DNA of 64,000 bases, from contig ML133452.1 of NCBI GenBank assembly GCA_003864495.1, positions 657,672-721,671 on the forward strand, given 5' to 3'. The DNA is from Nemopilema nomurai (lineage: Eukaryota > Cnidaria > Scyphozoa > Rhizostomeae > Rhizostomatidae). How positions within the stretch are numbered: the stretch's first letter is position 1; each line of letters opens with the position of its first letter. The position numbers and the translations under genes were made by a program. The notes under the pieces were generated by a model, which saw only the letters and a list, made by a program, of their open reading frames with translations, was not told where the DNA came from and searched no databases. Below, piece by piece: positions 47,601 through 60,000 of this stretch.

Positions 47601-50600
47601 TACACTTGCCACAAAGAGTGCCCGTCCTTCCATCGGAACATTGCTGGTCCGGATTCTTGAAATCAAATACGCAGTCCTTGGATGAACTCACTTTGGTACA
47701 TTGACAGTAATTGTCCGGACAGTAGAAGCCACTAAGTGCCCCATTAACTTTGGTTGCCCAAATCCCTCTTTTAAGGTAGACTTTAGAATCACGACAGCTA
47801 TGGGAAACAAAAGCGACGATTTTCTGCTTGGTAAAAGAGTTTAGAAAATGGTCAAAAGAGACAACTGGCAATTATAAATTTCCGGAGTGTAAAAACATTG
47901 ATGGCTCCACGGCCGGGAGCTGGAGGAACGTTTTGCTAGTTAATTTCATACTTGAGCGAGGCTAAGTTCTAATTTTAAAAATTTAACCGGAGGAAGATTA
48001 TAAATTTTTCTGGGCCCCTGTAAATGCCGAAAAACTGTAGTGTTTCAAAGCTAAGGCTCACAATGAGGCTACTGTGTACGTTTGAGAAACAAATAAAGTC
48101 AATTGTACAAGAAACAGTCAATCGCAAAACGTAAACATCTTGTAGCCAGGAAAGCGATACAGCAGTAGAGCCAGATACGCACTCTTCTGACCATGAAAAG
48201 AAGAACTCACTCACCTGTCCACAACGGTGTTGTTTGTGTCACATACACAGGTTTTCCCGTTGTACACAAAGCCGGGACGACAGTTCGAAAGATTAAGGTT
48301 CAATGTTGCCTTGGTGACAAAAGATGAGTGCGTATCTGAAAACCATATTTCATGAAACAAACTTTGGTTTGGAGGGTAATTCTCTTGGTCGATTTCATAG
48401 TAAAAGGATATCTCCTTCGCCTCACCAAAAGGATCCAAAACGAAATACTTGATAGGTAGCTCGATTTGGGCTTCGGCGAATGCTCCGTATTTTGTAAATG
48501 CATGAGGTTGGGCAGCGGGTACGCTGTAAGTCTGGCTGTTCAACTCATCAAAGCCATCAAGCCTCAAACGAGCTGCTTCTCCAGGGGCAAGAGTGACCTG
48601 TCAAGAAATACCAACAGATTCATTATACTCGTTACGAACACAAAAACACTTCATATCACCTTTGAAAGAAGAATGAAAATAATTCCCAAGCACTGTCTTC
48701 CACTATTTACTTGACATGGTAGGCATTTGAAGTGAAGTTATGTAGCACACAACAAAAGTGCCTCACACAACAAGAGATCAAGAAACTATAATGAAGTTCG
48801 CATATCACTGTTATGATTTGCAACGTATATATTTTGAATACATAGTTGGGATGAAGCATGGATGCGCTTTATCACCAATACTCTTTAACTTCTATTTGGG
48901 ACATATGTGTATGTCGCACTTCAGAATTTATCAAACTTGCAAAAATAATACGATATATTTTCAGAATATAATCCAATAACCAACTAACATGGTAATAGTG
49001 ATGTTGAAATAACTTTGAATTAATCAAAAAGTGCAAAATCCAAAGGGAGCAAAAAGGCAATTAGCAGCAAAAATCAAATCCAAAATAAGCAGAAAAAGTA
49101 TGTACAAGACTCCTGAAAGCAAGTTAGCACTTGAAGAGGAGATAATTTCCAAGTGTAACTCTAACAAACATGGAACAAATGATAGAAGAAAAAGATGCAT
49201 TGATGGGGGTGCAAGCAAACAAGGTAGATTACAAAACCTTGGGGATAAGGAAGTTAATCACAAAAAAATAGCCATGCTGTTGAATTCACTTGAAAGTGAC
49301 TTGAATACGAGAAAATAAAGGATGATGGATGATTGAAGATTGGAAAATTCTTAGTAAAAGACTTTACAAAGGTAAACTCAGATAATGACATGCAAAAGGA
49401 AAAGAAGCAGAAAGTATGAGGCGTTGAAACCATGGAAATACTCAAGAAGGAGCAAAATGTATGAGGTGTTAAAGCCATGGAAATACTCAAGAAGGTCAAT
49501 CATAATTGGACTAGAGTGGACAAGAGCCACTCGCAACAAACTGTTGCCAGAGGTGTTGGGAGAAAGATGGAATGTTTTAAGTGCCCATGATGTAAATTCC
49601 CTTATGACAACGAGAACAAGCCTAAAAATCCAGTGAATAGACAAATGGCTATCAGTCAAGACTTTATACTTTTTACTAGTTGATTGCACATGCTATTGAA
49701 CACATGAAAAGAGGCAGCGTGCCACACCTCATATCTAATACTGTTAATAACTTAAAAGGAATCCAATATTATGTTAAGAGAAAAAGGAAAACTCACATTA
49801 TCTGGCTGTCCAAGCTCAAGCTTAAAAGTATCTGTCGCAATGTCCACATCATACAGTGATCTATTCCTAAAATTTGTCAATATGCCATACATGTCATTCA
49901 CAAAGTTATCCTTGTACACAAACTTGTCATTCCATCTAAGTGCCTTTGAGACACTATTGTGTGGTGGATCATCCGACCACAAACAGGCTGATAATGAGTT
50001 TATGAAGACTGCTCCACCTTTTACTACTGCACTGTTTCCAATGAATTCCAATTTAGTCTGGAAACAAAGATAGTTCACAGTGCTTCAGGTCAAAATATCA
50101 ACATGCCTGGACGCAGCAAATATCTGATTACATAATTCAAGTAATTCATACTATACAACATCATAACAAAGATGCATTGAACCTATGAAATAGGCTGTTT
50201 TCATTTCAAACCTGACTACCTTGCACAAAATTTTTTGGTTCTGTAAGATTTTTATGGTCTAGCATAGATGACATTGCTGGATTCCATAACTGGAAATTGT
50301 ATGAAACATTTTGAAAACAAAAAAATACCAATAGGAAACATTTTGCAAATTTATAAAGAAGAGTGTGATGTTATGTTTTCCAATGTCAAAAGGATTTTCA
50401 AGTGATTTCAAATAGAAATTATTTAATAGTTCATAAATTTAAGAAAGATTTCTATAGTGCGTCCAGTCCACTTGACTGAATAAAATGAACATCAAGAGGA
50501 AAAAAACATAGCATTAAAATCTAGGCACTTACATCCCATTTTGAATAAGGCAAACTGCTTTCACTGTATTGAAGAAAGCAGAAAGGGTTGAAGACATAAA

Positions 50601-52314
50601 TAAGTGCTGGTAATCCCACTGTGTACACTGCCAGGGCACCTCCACTTCCGTCAGAATGGTTTTCTAGAAACCTTAAATGAGACCCAGGATGCATGATCAG
50701 ATAGCTTGTATCTGCTAGTGTCATTGCACCGCCACTACTAATTCCAATGTTCCGTGAAAATGTCAAATTGCCCTTGACATTGATGTCTGCATTAGATGCA
50801 TACAATGCGGAACCAGCTGCATTATCTAAAACTGAATTGTTTCCAGTGAACATGAGATTAATTCTGTGGGATAAAACCACTCCACCAAATTGAGACATAC
50901 CTAAACTGTCATTTTTTCTAATCCTGAGTTTGTGTTGAGAGATTGTGGAGTTGGCAATATGAACCACACTCGCAAATGATCTTTCCCTTGATCCAAGGAT
51001 GAGATGAATAGCAGAAGCTGTATCAGCAAAATTTCCAATAATTTCAGAATTAAATATTGTAAACAATGGTACAAAATGCTTGTGAGCCTGCAAATTATTC
51101 ACCAAATATTTGATAGCACCACCATATTTAGCTTTATTTCTTGAAAAAGTGCAATTATCTATAAAAAACCTGTGATCATATGTAAAATCCCAGTTTGCAA
51201 ATAATATTGCCCCAGAAGAGGACCTGGCAGTGTTTTCTTCAAATTTACTGCTATGCAAAATGACTGTATTGTTCAAAGCAAATCCCTCAGCAAGAACTGC
51301 TATTGCTCCACCAGAATATGCCCCGTTTTGAAGAAAGTCAGAATCCCTTATTAAAACTGACGTTCTGGTGCAGTTTTTCATGAACAACACAAGCACACCA
51401 CCACCAATTCTTGGGAACTGTGAGTCACCTAATGTGTGTGCCACAAATGGCAGTAGCAAATTCTCAGCTGCTTTGTTCTTTTGAAATTCACATTTTGTTA
51501 CAGTTGCAGATTTTTCAGCAGCAGAACTGAATATGAATGCTAAGGCACCGCCATTCGACGTGTTTGACATCGGAAATCCAAATGGTAAATTTTCATGACT
51601 GCTCTTAAAATTGGCAGTTCCATAGTTTTGGTAAAACTTTGAACTGCTAATAGTCACTGGAGTATCCAGCAAATTCACTGCAGAGCGATTGTTGCTAATG
51701 AACTCACAGTTGTCGATTTGCAACCAGGGTATAGTAAAAACAACAAAAACTGCAGAATAATTGCTTCCAAATTGAGTAAAAGATAAATTCTCTATTGCCA
51801 AGCCATACGTGATGCAAGAATCTAAATGGTTCGTTTCGTTACAGCCTGCCCATATAACGATAGCCGGGTCATTAGCTGTGATTTCTGTTTTCGACACAGA
51901 TTCTAATTTGACGCGACGAAGCGAGGGGACTTGTATATTTATAAAAACAGAGCCAGATAGAGTGAAAGCATCGTCGACGAAACGGAAAGTCATGTTTTCC
52001 GTGACACTTCCTACTACACTTGATGCAACGGAGTAAGCATGTTGAAGAGTTCGACAGGGGCTTTCTGTTTCTCCACAAACGCATTCCTGGCTGTCATTGC
52101 CATTGGCAGCGATAAAGATAACTACGGCACGGGAAGCATTCCAGCGACTTGCACAACCTTCGGCATCCAGCTCAGCTGAAGGAACCAGTGCATCTCCTTT
52201 CGCGTTCGCATAAACACTTCGGAGCCAGACACACCAAATGATCGTCGAAATCACTAGCCTGCTAATCAAGTGCATATTTTGATTTGCATGGCCTTCGCTG
52301 CTTCTACCTGGCAT
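44694..52314 (-). CDS. beta-helix ectodomain, multi-pass membrane protein (cnidarian family, unnamed)
   Basis: Seven exons, 52314-50533, 50057-49797, 48597-48215, 47797-47085, 46320-46134, 45789-45696 and 45044-44694, join in phase to give 1256 residues. A signal peptide follows Met14 (MHLISRLVISTIIWCVWL), so translation may start at 52275. Residues 60-680 are repeats of the right-handed parallel beta-helix type (SxFxxNxAxxxGGAI units, many N-glycosylation sites) after the opening motif ESPCRTLQHA. Then comes a Cys-rich stretch (CRPGFVYNGKTCVC, GFYCPDNYCQC, CSDGRTGTLCGKC, about 780-890), followed by a multi-pass membrane region of roughly seven to nine hydrophobic segments (about 895-1225) and a short basic tail. 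The layout is of a cell-surface receptor or adhesion protein. I do not recognise a named family and find no GPS motif. Intron 2 carries a retrotransposon fragment. Confidence 0.8.
46860..46995 (+). repeat. degenerate short tandem repeat in intron
   Basis: Loose repeats of a GGCTTCTA-TGAAAGAAGGC type pattern, four to five imperfect units, in the intron between exons 4 and 5 of the beta-helix gene. Periodicity is poor. Confidence 0.35.
48758..48910 (+). mobile_element. non-LTR retrotransposon reverse transcriptase fragment
   Basis: The plus-strand frame contains VGMKHGCALSPILFNFYL, matching the conserved G-x-x-x-G-C-x-L-S-P-x-L-F-N motif of LINE-type reverse transcriptases. The catalytic YxDD block is not present and the frame is short, so it is a dead remnant inside intron 2 of the beta-helix gene, opposite to the gene's direction. 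Confidence 0.7.
49414..49503 (+). repeat. two-unit 45-bp tandem repeat
   Basis: Two copies of a 45-bp unit (GTATGAGGCGTTGAAACC... and GTATGAGGTGTTAAAGCC...) with a few differences, in intron 2 of the beta-helix gene. Confidence 0.8.
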
Positions 52315-53407
52315 CGTGGCAATAAAAAAGGCTTCTCAGACATCATATGATTCGTTCACGTGTGTACAAAGTGCAGTTAGATGTAGCCTGCGGCGGAGCG
52401 CTCCTAGACACGAAGACAATGACACAAAACAAATAAGTCAGAAATCAGTCCAAGTTTCACCGTTCAGTTTAGATAAAAGATGTGGTATTTAACATCAATA
52501 AAATATGTAGCAGGCAAAATATTTAGACGACTTTTGTGCTGAAAATCTTCGTTGGCCAGGAAAATTTTGTCAGCCCAAAAGCGGTCCTACATTCCTGCAA
52601 TGTTCCCATGTTTGGTAATTATGTAACAGATGCGGAAAAGCCCAATTTGTGGTGCTTGATGGAAAAAAATTATGTAAGCAGCCTGGGAATGAGCTCTCAC
52701 AACCGAGAAATTTCATTGACTTAAAAGTACTTGGAGGCCTAAAATTTCAGCTTAGTTATTTGCAAGGTAAGGTAGCCTCTACTAGTTTGTAAATCATAGA
52801 AGAATTATCTTTATAATAAAGTTTCCAAAACAAATTCAACAACTACAGGCAGGAAGAAAAGGGGCCCTTTGCCCGCCAAAAAGCAAATAGTCAGGATTTA
52901 AACCTGTCTGCAAAGAAACCAGTGGCAGTTTGATAAGGCTCGGCCAACGCGTAGCATAACAGTGGTATCGCATAAAGGCTGCGGTTGGTATTGTACTACT
53001 TTTTCTTAATTTTTTGACAAGCTGAGCTTTGCTTTTCCGTGGTTTTGATTCACAGTTAAGAAACTATGGTTCGTTTCTCAATATTACTTCAAGATATGCG
53101 ACACTTCTCAGGAGGAGGAAATTGGCTGCAGAAGGAAATAAAATTGATTTATACAACAAGATTTTGATTACAAGATTATAATTATAAGATTTAAGTTCCT
53201 TATATATGCTTTAGCAGTATGTTAATATTTAGAAAGTTACTATGAATAAAAATGGTATGAAATGAAATTAAAATCGGGCTGAAAAGCTGAAGTTATGGAC
53301 ACATGTGCCATGACCACAAAGGGCTTTCAGTTCACTTTGTTCAGTTTCCCTGTAATTCGTGCAGTTGTTTGCCAAAAACAAGATTAAATAATCTGCAATA
53401 TTACATA
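52315..53407. other. intergenic region upstream of the beta-helix gene
   Basis: Holds the presumed promoter and 5' UTR of the minus-strand beta-helix gene. No TATA box or gene was recognised. Confidence 0.4.
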
Positions 53408-53735
53408 CCGTAAATCCTCGAATTAGCCCCCTGGAGGCTTATTTATTTTTGATATTTTTGGATGGGGGCTTATTCGAGGGGGAGGGGCTTATTCGGGGGG
53501 GGGGCTTATAAAATTCCCCGAAACATGTCACATAAAAAGATAATTTTTTGAAATTTATTTCTTTTCATAATATATAAAATAGCCTAAGTATAAAGTAACA
53601 TTTGATTAAATTATTAACAAAAATATAAATTTTTGTGGTAATTCACTAAAATGCCAGAGGCAGCCTCAGGAGTCAAAAATAAAATAATCGAGGGGGGGCT
53701 TAATCGTGGGGGGGGGGCAATTCGAGGATTTACGG
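53408..53735 (-). mobile_element. MITE-like element, copy 2 (inverted relative to copy 1)
   Basis: Begins CCGTAAATCCTCGAATTAG after a TA and ends CAATTCGAGGATTTACGG. The internal sequence around TGCCAGAG and AATTCACTAAA matches copy 1 in the opposite orientation. It is about 328 bp with long G runs (53463-53504). The right TA is degraded to TT. It lies about 300 bp past the stop of the Rh gene. Confidence 0.8.
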
Positions 53736-53986
53736 TTATCACATTTTCAGGAATATGATACATATCTGTAACTAGGCAGTCGTATCTGATAAAAAGTTGT
53801 ACGTAAGTCAGGGAAATACATCAAGCAGAAGAAGGAATCATTGAAACAGACAAGGGAATTTATAATGGCATGGCACGGTATGAATAAAAATAAACTTTGT
53901 CATACACAAGCAAATTTGATAATGTGCCTGAAAACCGGGTTCTTCTAATCAAAGTAGAAAGTTTCTTGCATTGAAGAATGACCAGT

Positions 53987-53992
53987 TTATTT
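53987..53992 (-). other. polyadenylation signal of the Rh gene
   Basis: AATAAA on the minus strand 39 nt after the stop codon, implying a short 3' UTR. Confidence 0.6.
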
Positions 53993-54030
53993 AAAACCTC
54001 TTCTTTATATTTGCAAGTACTGAACAACCT

Positions 54031-57000
54031 TTAGCTTGCTGGAGACTCAGTGGCTTCGATAAAGGCTGTTTCTTCCGTTGGATTGGCGGTGGCTGATATG
54101 TTCTGCGTTTTCTCCTGCAGATCAAATGAATGAATAAATGGTGCATTCATAAATGGAAATTCGGATAGACAACAATATCAGTGGACACTGTACATCTGGA
54201 ATGTGGAACACTCTTCCTGGGACGGGGAAACAACAACTGAAGTGGGGAATATATGCCTGGGGTAGGGGGCAAAATACCTGGAACTTGGATGGGGAACAAA
54301 TAACTAAAGACTGTTCATTGTGAGTTATCAACAATTCCCGAGGGTAAAGCACTCTTATTGTCACCTCTCTCCCAAAATGATGTCCCCTCTCTCCCACTTC
54401 TAAGGACTGCAGCCAAATCTATTTATGGAGTTTGATTGAGTGAATATCGTACCACACTTTTTAATAAAATTGCTTGATGATAGTAATGTCCCTGGTTGTA
54501 GTCAAACGGTTTTTTACAGCTTGCAAACATAAAAGCGACTTCCAATTTAAATTTTCACCTAAATGTTTACTCAGAGTCCAGAAAAGTTGTTAAACTTCCT
54601 AGAAGGGAAACCTTCCTCACAGAACGATAGAAAGTGGGCGTGGCTTAGGTGTGTCGCATTGGCTTCTATTGTTTTTCAAGAACCTTTTTCCGGTCAGTGA
54701 CCGTGCGACCGTAATGTTTTCCTGATTCTGTGTTTACTGGAAACAAGTGGGAATTCAACTGATTTCAAGATTAATGCAGGCTGCAGAGTACTCACGGGGA
54801 GGACCCAGTTCGATGCATCGTCGTAGTATTGCTCTGCAGTCAGTGTGTCTATCGATCGAATTAGCCACCCTGCAAAAATGGAATAACCACCAAACTGCAT
54901 GTAAACACTGTTTCTTCATCGATGTGTTGCAATAAGGGCTTTATGAGATAAATTGAGTTGTGTTATCTACGTCATTGGTCGAGTTCATTACGCTTTTATA
55001 TGCTTCGGGTAGCCAAGCTACAAAATAGCCGATGCAGTGTTAAACTTTCATGATACAAACACAGTAAGAAATCGAGATAAGGACAATTGAAATTTGTGTC
55101 AACTATAAAAAACGAATTTTGAAGTTTACAAACACTGTTTGACCTCACCAAGCAGAAAAGAATCACTGCAAGAAGAGGGGCGTTGTAACTAAATACTTCA
55201 ATAGGTCTTTGGCACCATCTCTGAAAACCATGTTTATGTTGACATGTGGAACAAGGCTGATGGAAATGGGCGCAAATGCGACGCGTTCGAAAAGTTTGGC
55301 AATAGGTTATCCATTGCCGGGCAATGTGGTGCTCAGCAAGACACGAGTAAAACAGAACTAACCAGTTGCTAAGCCACTGATAATGGAAATTCCAAGGGTT
55401 GTAGCCAAGGCAGCCAGCTGCATCCAGGCTTGGTATTTGGCGGAGCGACCATGGACAGCCTCGCTTGTGTTTGTTGATGGTACGCTCAAACGAGACGGCC
55501 ATATTGAATACAGGCTGCAGAGAATTGGAGAAAGTTTTGCAGTGAGTATTAGTAGATTATTTGTGAAAACCCACCGATAAATTACGATATTCTCCAAGAT
55601 ATTAAATTTCTAAAACAGATGAGGTATCGCTCATGGACGTTGCACAGGAACGGCGATTTGTTTTTCAAAGTAGGGGAGAGGGTAGATTGTGAAAATTTTT
55701 ATTGAAAAAAGAGGTTTAGAGAAGTCTACAGCCAGCATTCATACATTGCATTGAGAAGTATTTTGCTCTATAAAAAGTGGCAGGGGAGGGACACGGCCCA
55801 GTTTCGCAGGCCCTATTGAATGACTGCCATGGGGTTTTCCGTACTAAAAATACTCTTTAATTAGAAATAGCAAATTTCTTGTATCAAAGAGCAAAAGAAG
55901 CATAATACAACTAGAAGTGAAAGCCGATGGAGAGGACATCTTAAACAATTTATAATGCGTGTGGAACACATTGCTCTATGCGCATGGTTACAGGTATTAA
56001 AGATAGCGGAAGTCTTGGGCTAATATAGCTGAAGGCTCAAAGTTAAGGTTGATGTGACGCTGTAGAGGGGACTTACTCTTTTCCATAAGTCTTTTCGTCA
56101 GCTATTGCGGCAGCAATGCAGCCACCTAGGCCGGCAATAAGTGCAGGCATTCCATGGAGATTGTGCACGCCACATGTGTCATGGATCTTGAAAACCCTGC
56201 TCACCCTTGGCTGCATAAATTGATGGTAAGGAGTTATCTAGCAAAGTGTCAAGCTGTAGGGGTGCTTGGCTCAACCAAGCCCCAAAGCATCTTACAAAAG
56301 TGCAGTCTTTTTTATCGCCCTATTTAAGATTAGCCCTACTCTATAAACGCACGATAATGGGCCTTAAAAGTGTAACTTAAACAATATAAAACGGCTTTTA
56401 AAATGCGCCAAGTCAGAGATACATAAAAGTTTCGTAGTTGTAGTCTTTTTGCTTCCAGGGAATAACCTTGGCAAGTTAATGTACGTAGTTACTGCCTTTG
56501 AGAGGGTTCGCGCATCATGCTCCAGGAGGTGGTTCTGATATTTTAGGAGTAACATATTAAGTAAGCAATGAGATTTTCGATAGGCAACCCAAGTTGAAAG
56601 CTGGCAATAAACATACCGAGATGTACACATATCCCAGGGTGCTCACGGCTCCAGCCACCACCCCAACAACCAATGCCCCCGAAGGATTCAGCATCAAGTC
56701 CGCCATTGTGCCAACCGCCACACCCCCAGCCAGGGTGGCATTCTGCACATGTACCTGGAAAACCAAAAAGATACACCAATGATTAAGAGAAAAAATTTAA
56801 TACCCAATTTTTATTAGGTTTAATAAAGACTAAGTGAAATTAAGATATCATGGTTTTGAATAGCTAAATTCCACTAAGTCGTATCCAAAAAAATCCTGTC
56901 CATCTTTGAATCGGACTGACATTCTACAGGCTTGGGTTATAGATTCTCCCAGTTTTATAAAGATTCTCTTTGCTTTTGTGCTGTTTTGTCCTCTTGTGGC

Positions 57001-60000
57001 CTAACCTATAAAGATTGTACTTTAGTCATAACGTTTGACAAGTTGGGCAGTGCTGCGAAGTCTGATTGTTTCTTTGACCCTTTGAAGGTCTGTCACGCTG
57101 AAAAGACGCTTCATTTCATGGACCTAACGTAACGATTTTGATTATGAGGTGTACTCTTGTCCTTATTCTTGCTCAGCCTATAAACCACTGCAACATAAAC
57201 AAACTATAAACAATCAATGTTTTGACTACCTTTCTAGGGAAAAAAGGATGGTGGCAGGAAATGTAACCTCTTTGCACCTGATTCTTTCGCGCTGAACCTG
57301 GTTAAGACTATCACTGCTTCGACCTGGTATAAACTAGCAGTGATTGACAATAGCAACAATACCCGACACCAACACTGAATTGTGACTTACCATGCTGATT
57401 TGGTTCTTCTTGTTAAGAAGCGGAGACAAAACGAAGGTTAGGATGACAGCAGCAGACAAGGAAAAGTACGTGTTGATTATTGCACGTTGTTGTTGGGTAC
57501 CCGGCCCAAGCAGCCCTGCGTTGAAACTGGGCCAAAATAGCCATAGAAACAGTGTGCCTGCGTAGGAGAAAAGGTGAAGCAGTTTAATCCGGGGGGTAAA
57601 ATACGGTGAACCCATGGACACCTTGAGTCAACTAGGTGAGACAAGTAGGAAAGTTGAGCAGCACACGCGAAAAACAAGAAACTGGAGTATATTATGTGAA
57701 ACACGTGGAAAACTGGGCTATAAAAAGGATCACATGGTAAGCAAGAGTAGAATAGATTGAATACATGAAAAACTAGACTAGAATACATGGAACAGATAGT
57801 TAAATGGAGTTAAATAAGTAGAACACATTGAAAACTGGAATAGAATATGCGAAACACACGGAAAACTGGAATAGAATATGTGGAACACACGGAAAACTGG
57901 AATAGAATATGTGGAACACAAAGGTAATCTTGCGCCTACACAAGGTTACATTGAATCTGCTGAGCCATTCTGCCCATGTAACGATCCAAAGGAAGAGTAA
58001 ATTACGAGGTCCCTTAAGATGACAGGATGCGTGATATGGGGTCAGGGAAATACAATTAACGCTTCAGCTACAGGTATTTTAGCTAGCAAGGGCAATGTCG
58101 CTAAAGATAACCAGAAGTCCATTCCCTATCCATAACCTTTCTCAAAGTGGATTCTATAACTAGCAAGAAGAAAATTACCTTATTTCTTACACAGCCAGCT
58201 CTCTGTATTTCTCACCCACCAAATACAGCTCGCTAAAAACTACCTTCGGAAGCTAAGTAAAAACAAATACAAAGAAACAATTACACGTACCTATCATGGC
58301 GAAAAGATCTGAGTCGTACGAAGAACCTTCCTTTTCGTTTTCTTTTGCAATTTCGTCGTTGTAGAGCATTCTGGAGACAGCAAGGCCGAAGTAGGCACCA
58401 AAAGCATGGATGACCATAGAACCACCAACATCGGTGACATGTAACTTGTGCGAAAGGACTTTCTCGTTCACGGCATAGAATATGACCTCGACCAGGCCCA
58501 TCACTAGAAGTTGAAAGCGAGACAACTTTCCAAGGACTGCTCCGAAAGATATCAACACCGCCGCAGCAGCAAAGTCAGAAGTTATCAGCCTGAAATAGGA
58601 GGAATTTGCTGTACTGATATAAGAGCTAAAGATGATTTACAGCCAATGGGAAAGCAGGCTGAAGTAATTCAAAAATTGAATACTGGTATCCTTTGATTGC
58701 CCCTAGGAAACACATTTGACTGTCGAAGCACTTAATTTTGCCAGACGTTGTGCCAAATGTCGTGCGAAAAATCCTGCCCAAAACTCGTACGAAAAACTCT
58801 TGTCCAAAAGTTGTTGCAAATGATTCATTATTGCAAGAGAGGTTTATGCGGTGTCTTTTAGACAGGCTTTTCAGTTATCAAACTGTTTTTTGTTACTAAC
58901 TGATGCTAAAGCAAGATTGGCTCTTTATCTAAAATCCAAAACGGCGCAAATTAAGAGTGAGAAATACTGATCTAAAGCACAAAATACTACATTTCAAGAA
59001 CAAAAAAACGTTGCATTGCCCGTAACACTCAAAGGTTGATTTGAAGGCAGTTGTCATCATCATTAGGTCAAGGGCCACTAAGCCTATACAAAAGTGGAAT
59101 ACACCTGTCACCATCTTACTATTTAACGTAGCGAGCTGGGAAACCCGCTTAACAAGCCTTGATTAGGATCCAATCACACTTTGCAATACTAGCCCGTTAT
59201 ACTTACGTTTTGACGTCGACATAAACCGAACCAGAACTTGACCCTTCGAACCAGCTGCCCATCCAAGCGTTCACGAGTGTCGCCCATTGGATGACGAGTG
59301 CAGCTATGAATAGGTTGTATCCAACGGAACCAAATCCGTATTTCTTTAAGAATGTCATCAGGAAGCCGAAGCCCACAAATATCATCACGTGTATGTCCTG
59401 GAACACTGAAGAGGAAATTTTCTAGTTTCACAACCAAGGCATAGTTAAATCCCAATAGTTGTGTTTATGGAAAAAAGTTGGCCTAAGATTTAGTCTAATC
59501 ACGCTTTCTCTGCAGAATCTGATGCCAGGGGTATAAGATAAAGGTGGGTTAAAAAGGGGGTAGATATAGGGGACAAATATCGGCGTCAATAAAGGGGTAG
59601 AGATAGAGAGACAGTAAAATCCCACTAGTTGTGTTTTTGGGAAAAAAGCTAGCCTAAGATTTAGTCTAATTACGCTTTCTGTGTAGAAACTGATGCCAGG
59701 GGCATAAGATAACGATGGGCTAAAAAGGGAGCTAGAAATAGGGGGCAGATATAGGGGTTAATAAGAGGGTAGAGATAGAGACACAGTAAAATCCCACTAG
59801 TTGTGTTTTTGGAAAAAAAGCTAGCCTAAGATTTAGTCTAATTACGCTTTCTGTGTAGAAACTGATGCCAGGGGCATAAGATAACGATGGGCTAAAAAGG
59901 GAGCTAGAAATAGGGGGCAGATATAGGGGTTAATAAGAGGGTAGAGATAGAGACACAGTAAAATCCCACTAGTTGTGTTTTTGGGAAAAAAGCTAGCCTA

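Noticed and set aside
54996..55502. 168-codon minus-strand frame overlapping Rh exon 7
   Set aside because: It is the wrong frame of the Rh exon; the frame with [19 protein letters not shown] matches Rh proteins and keeps phase.
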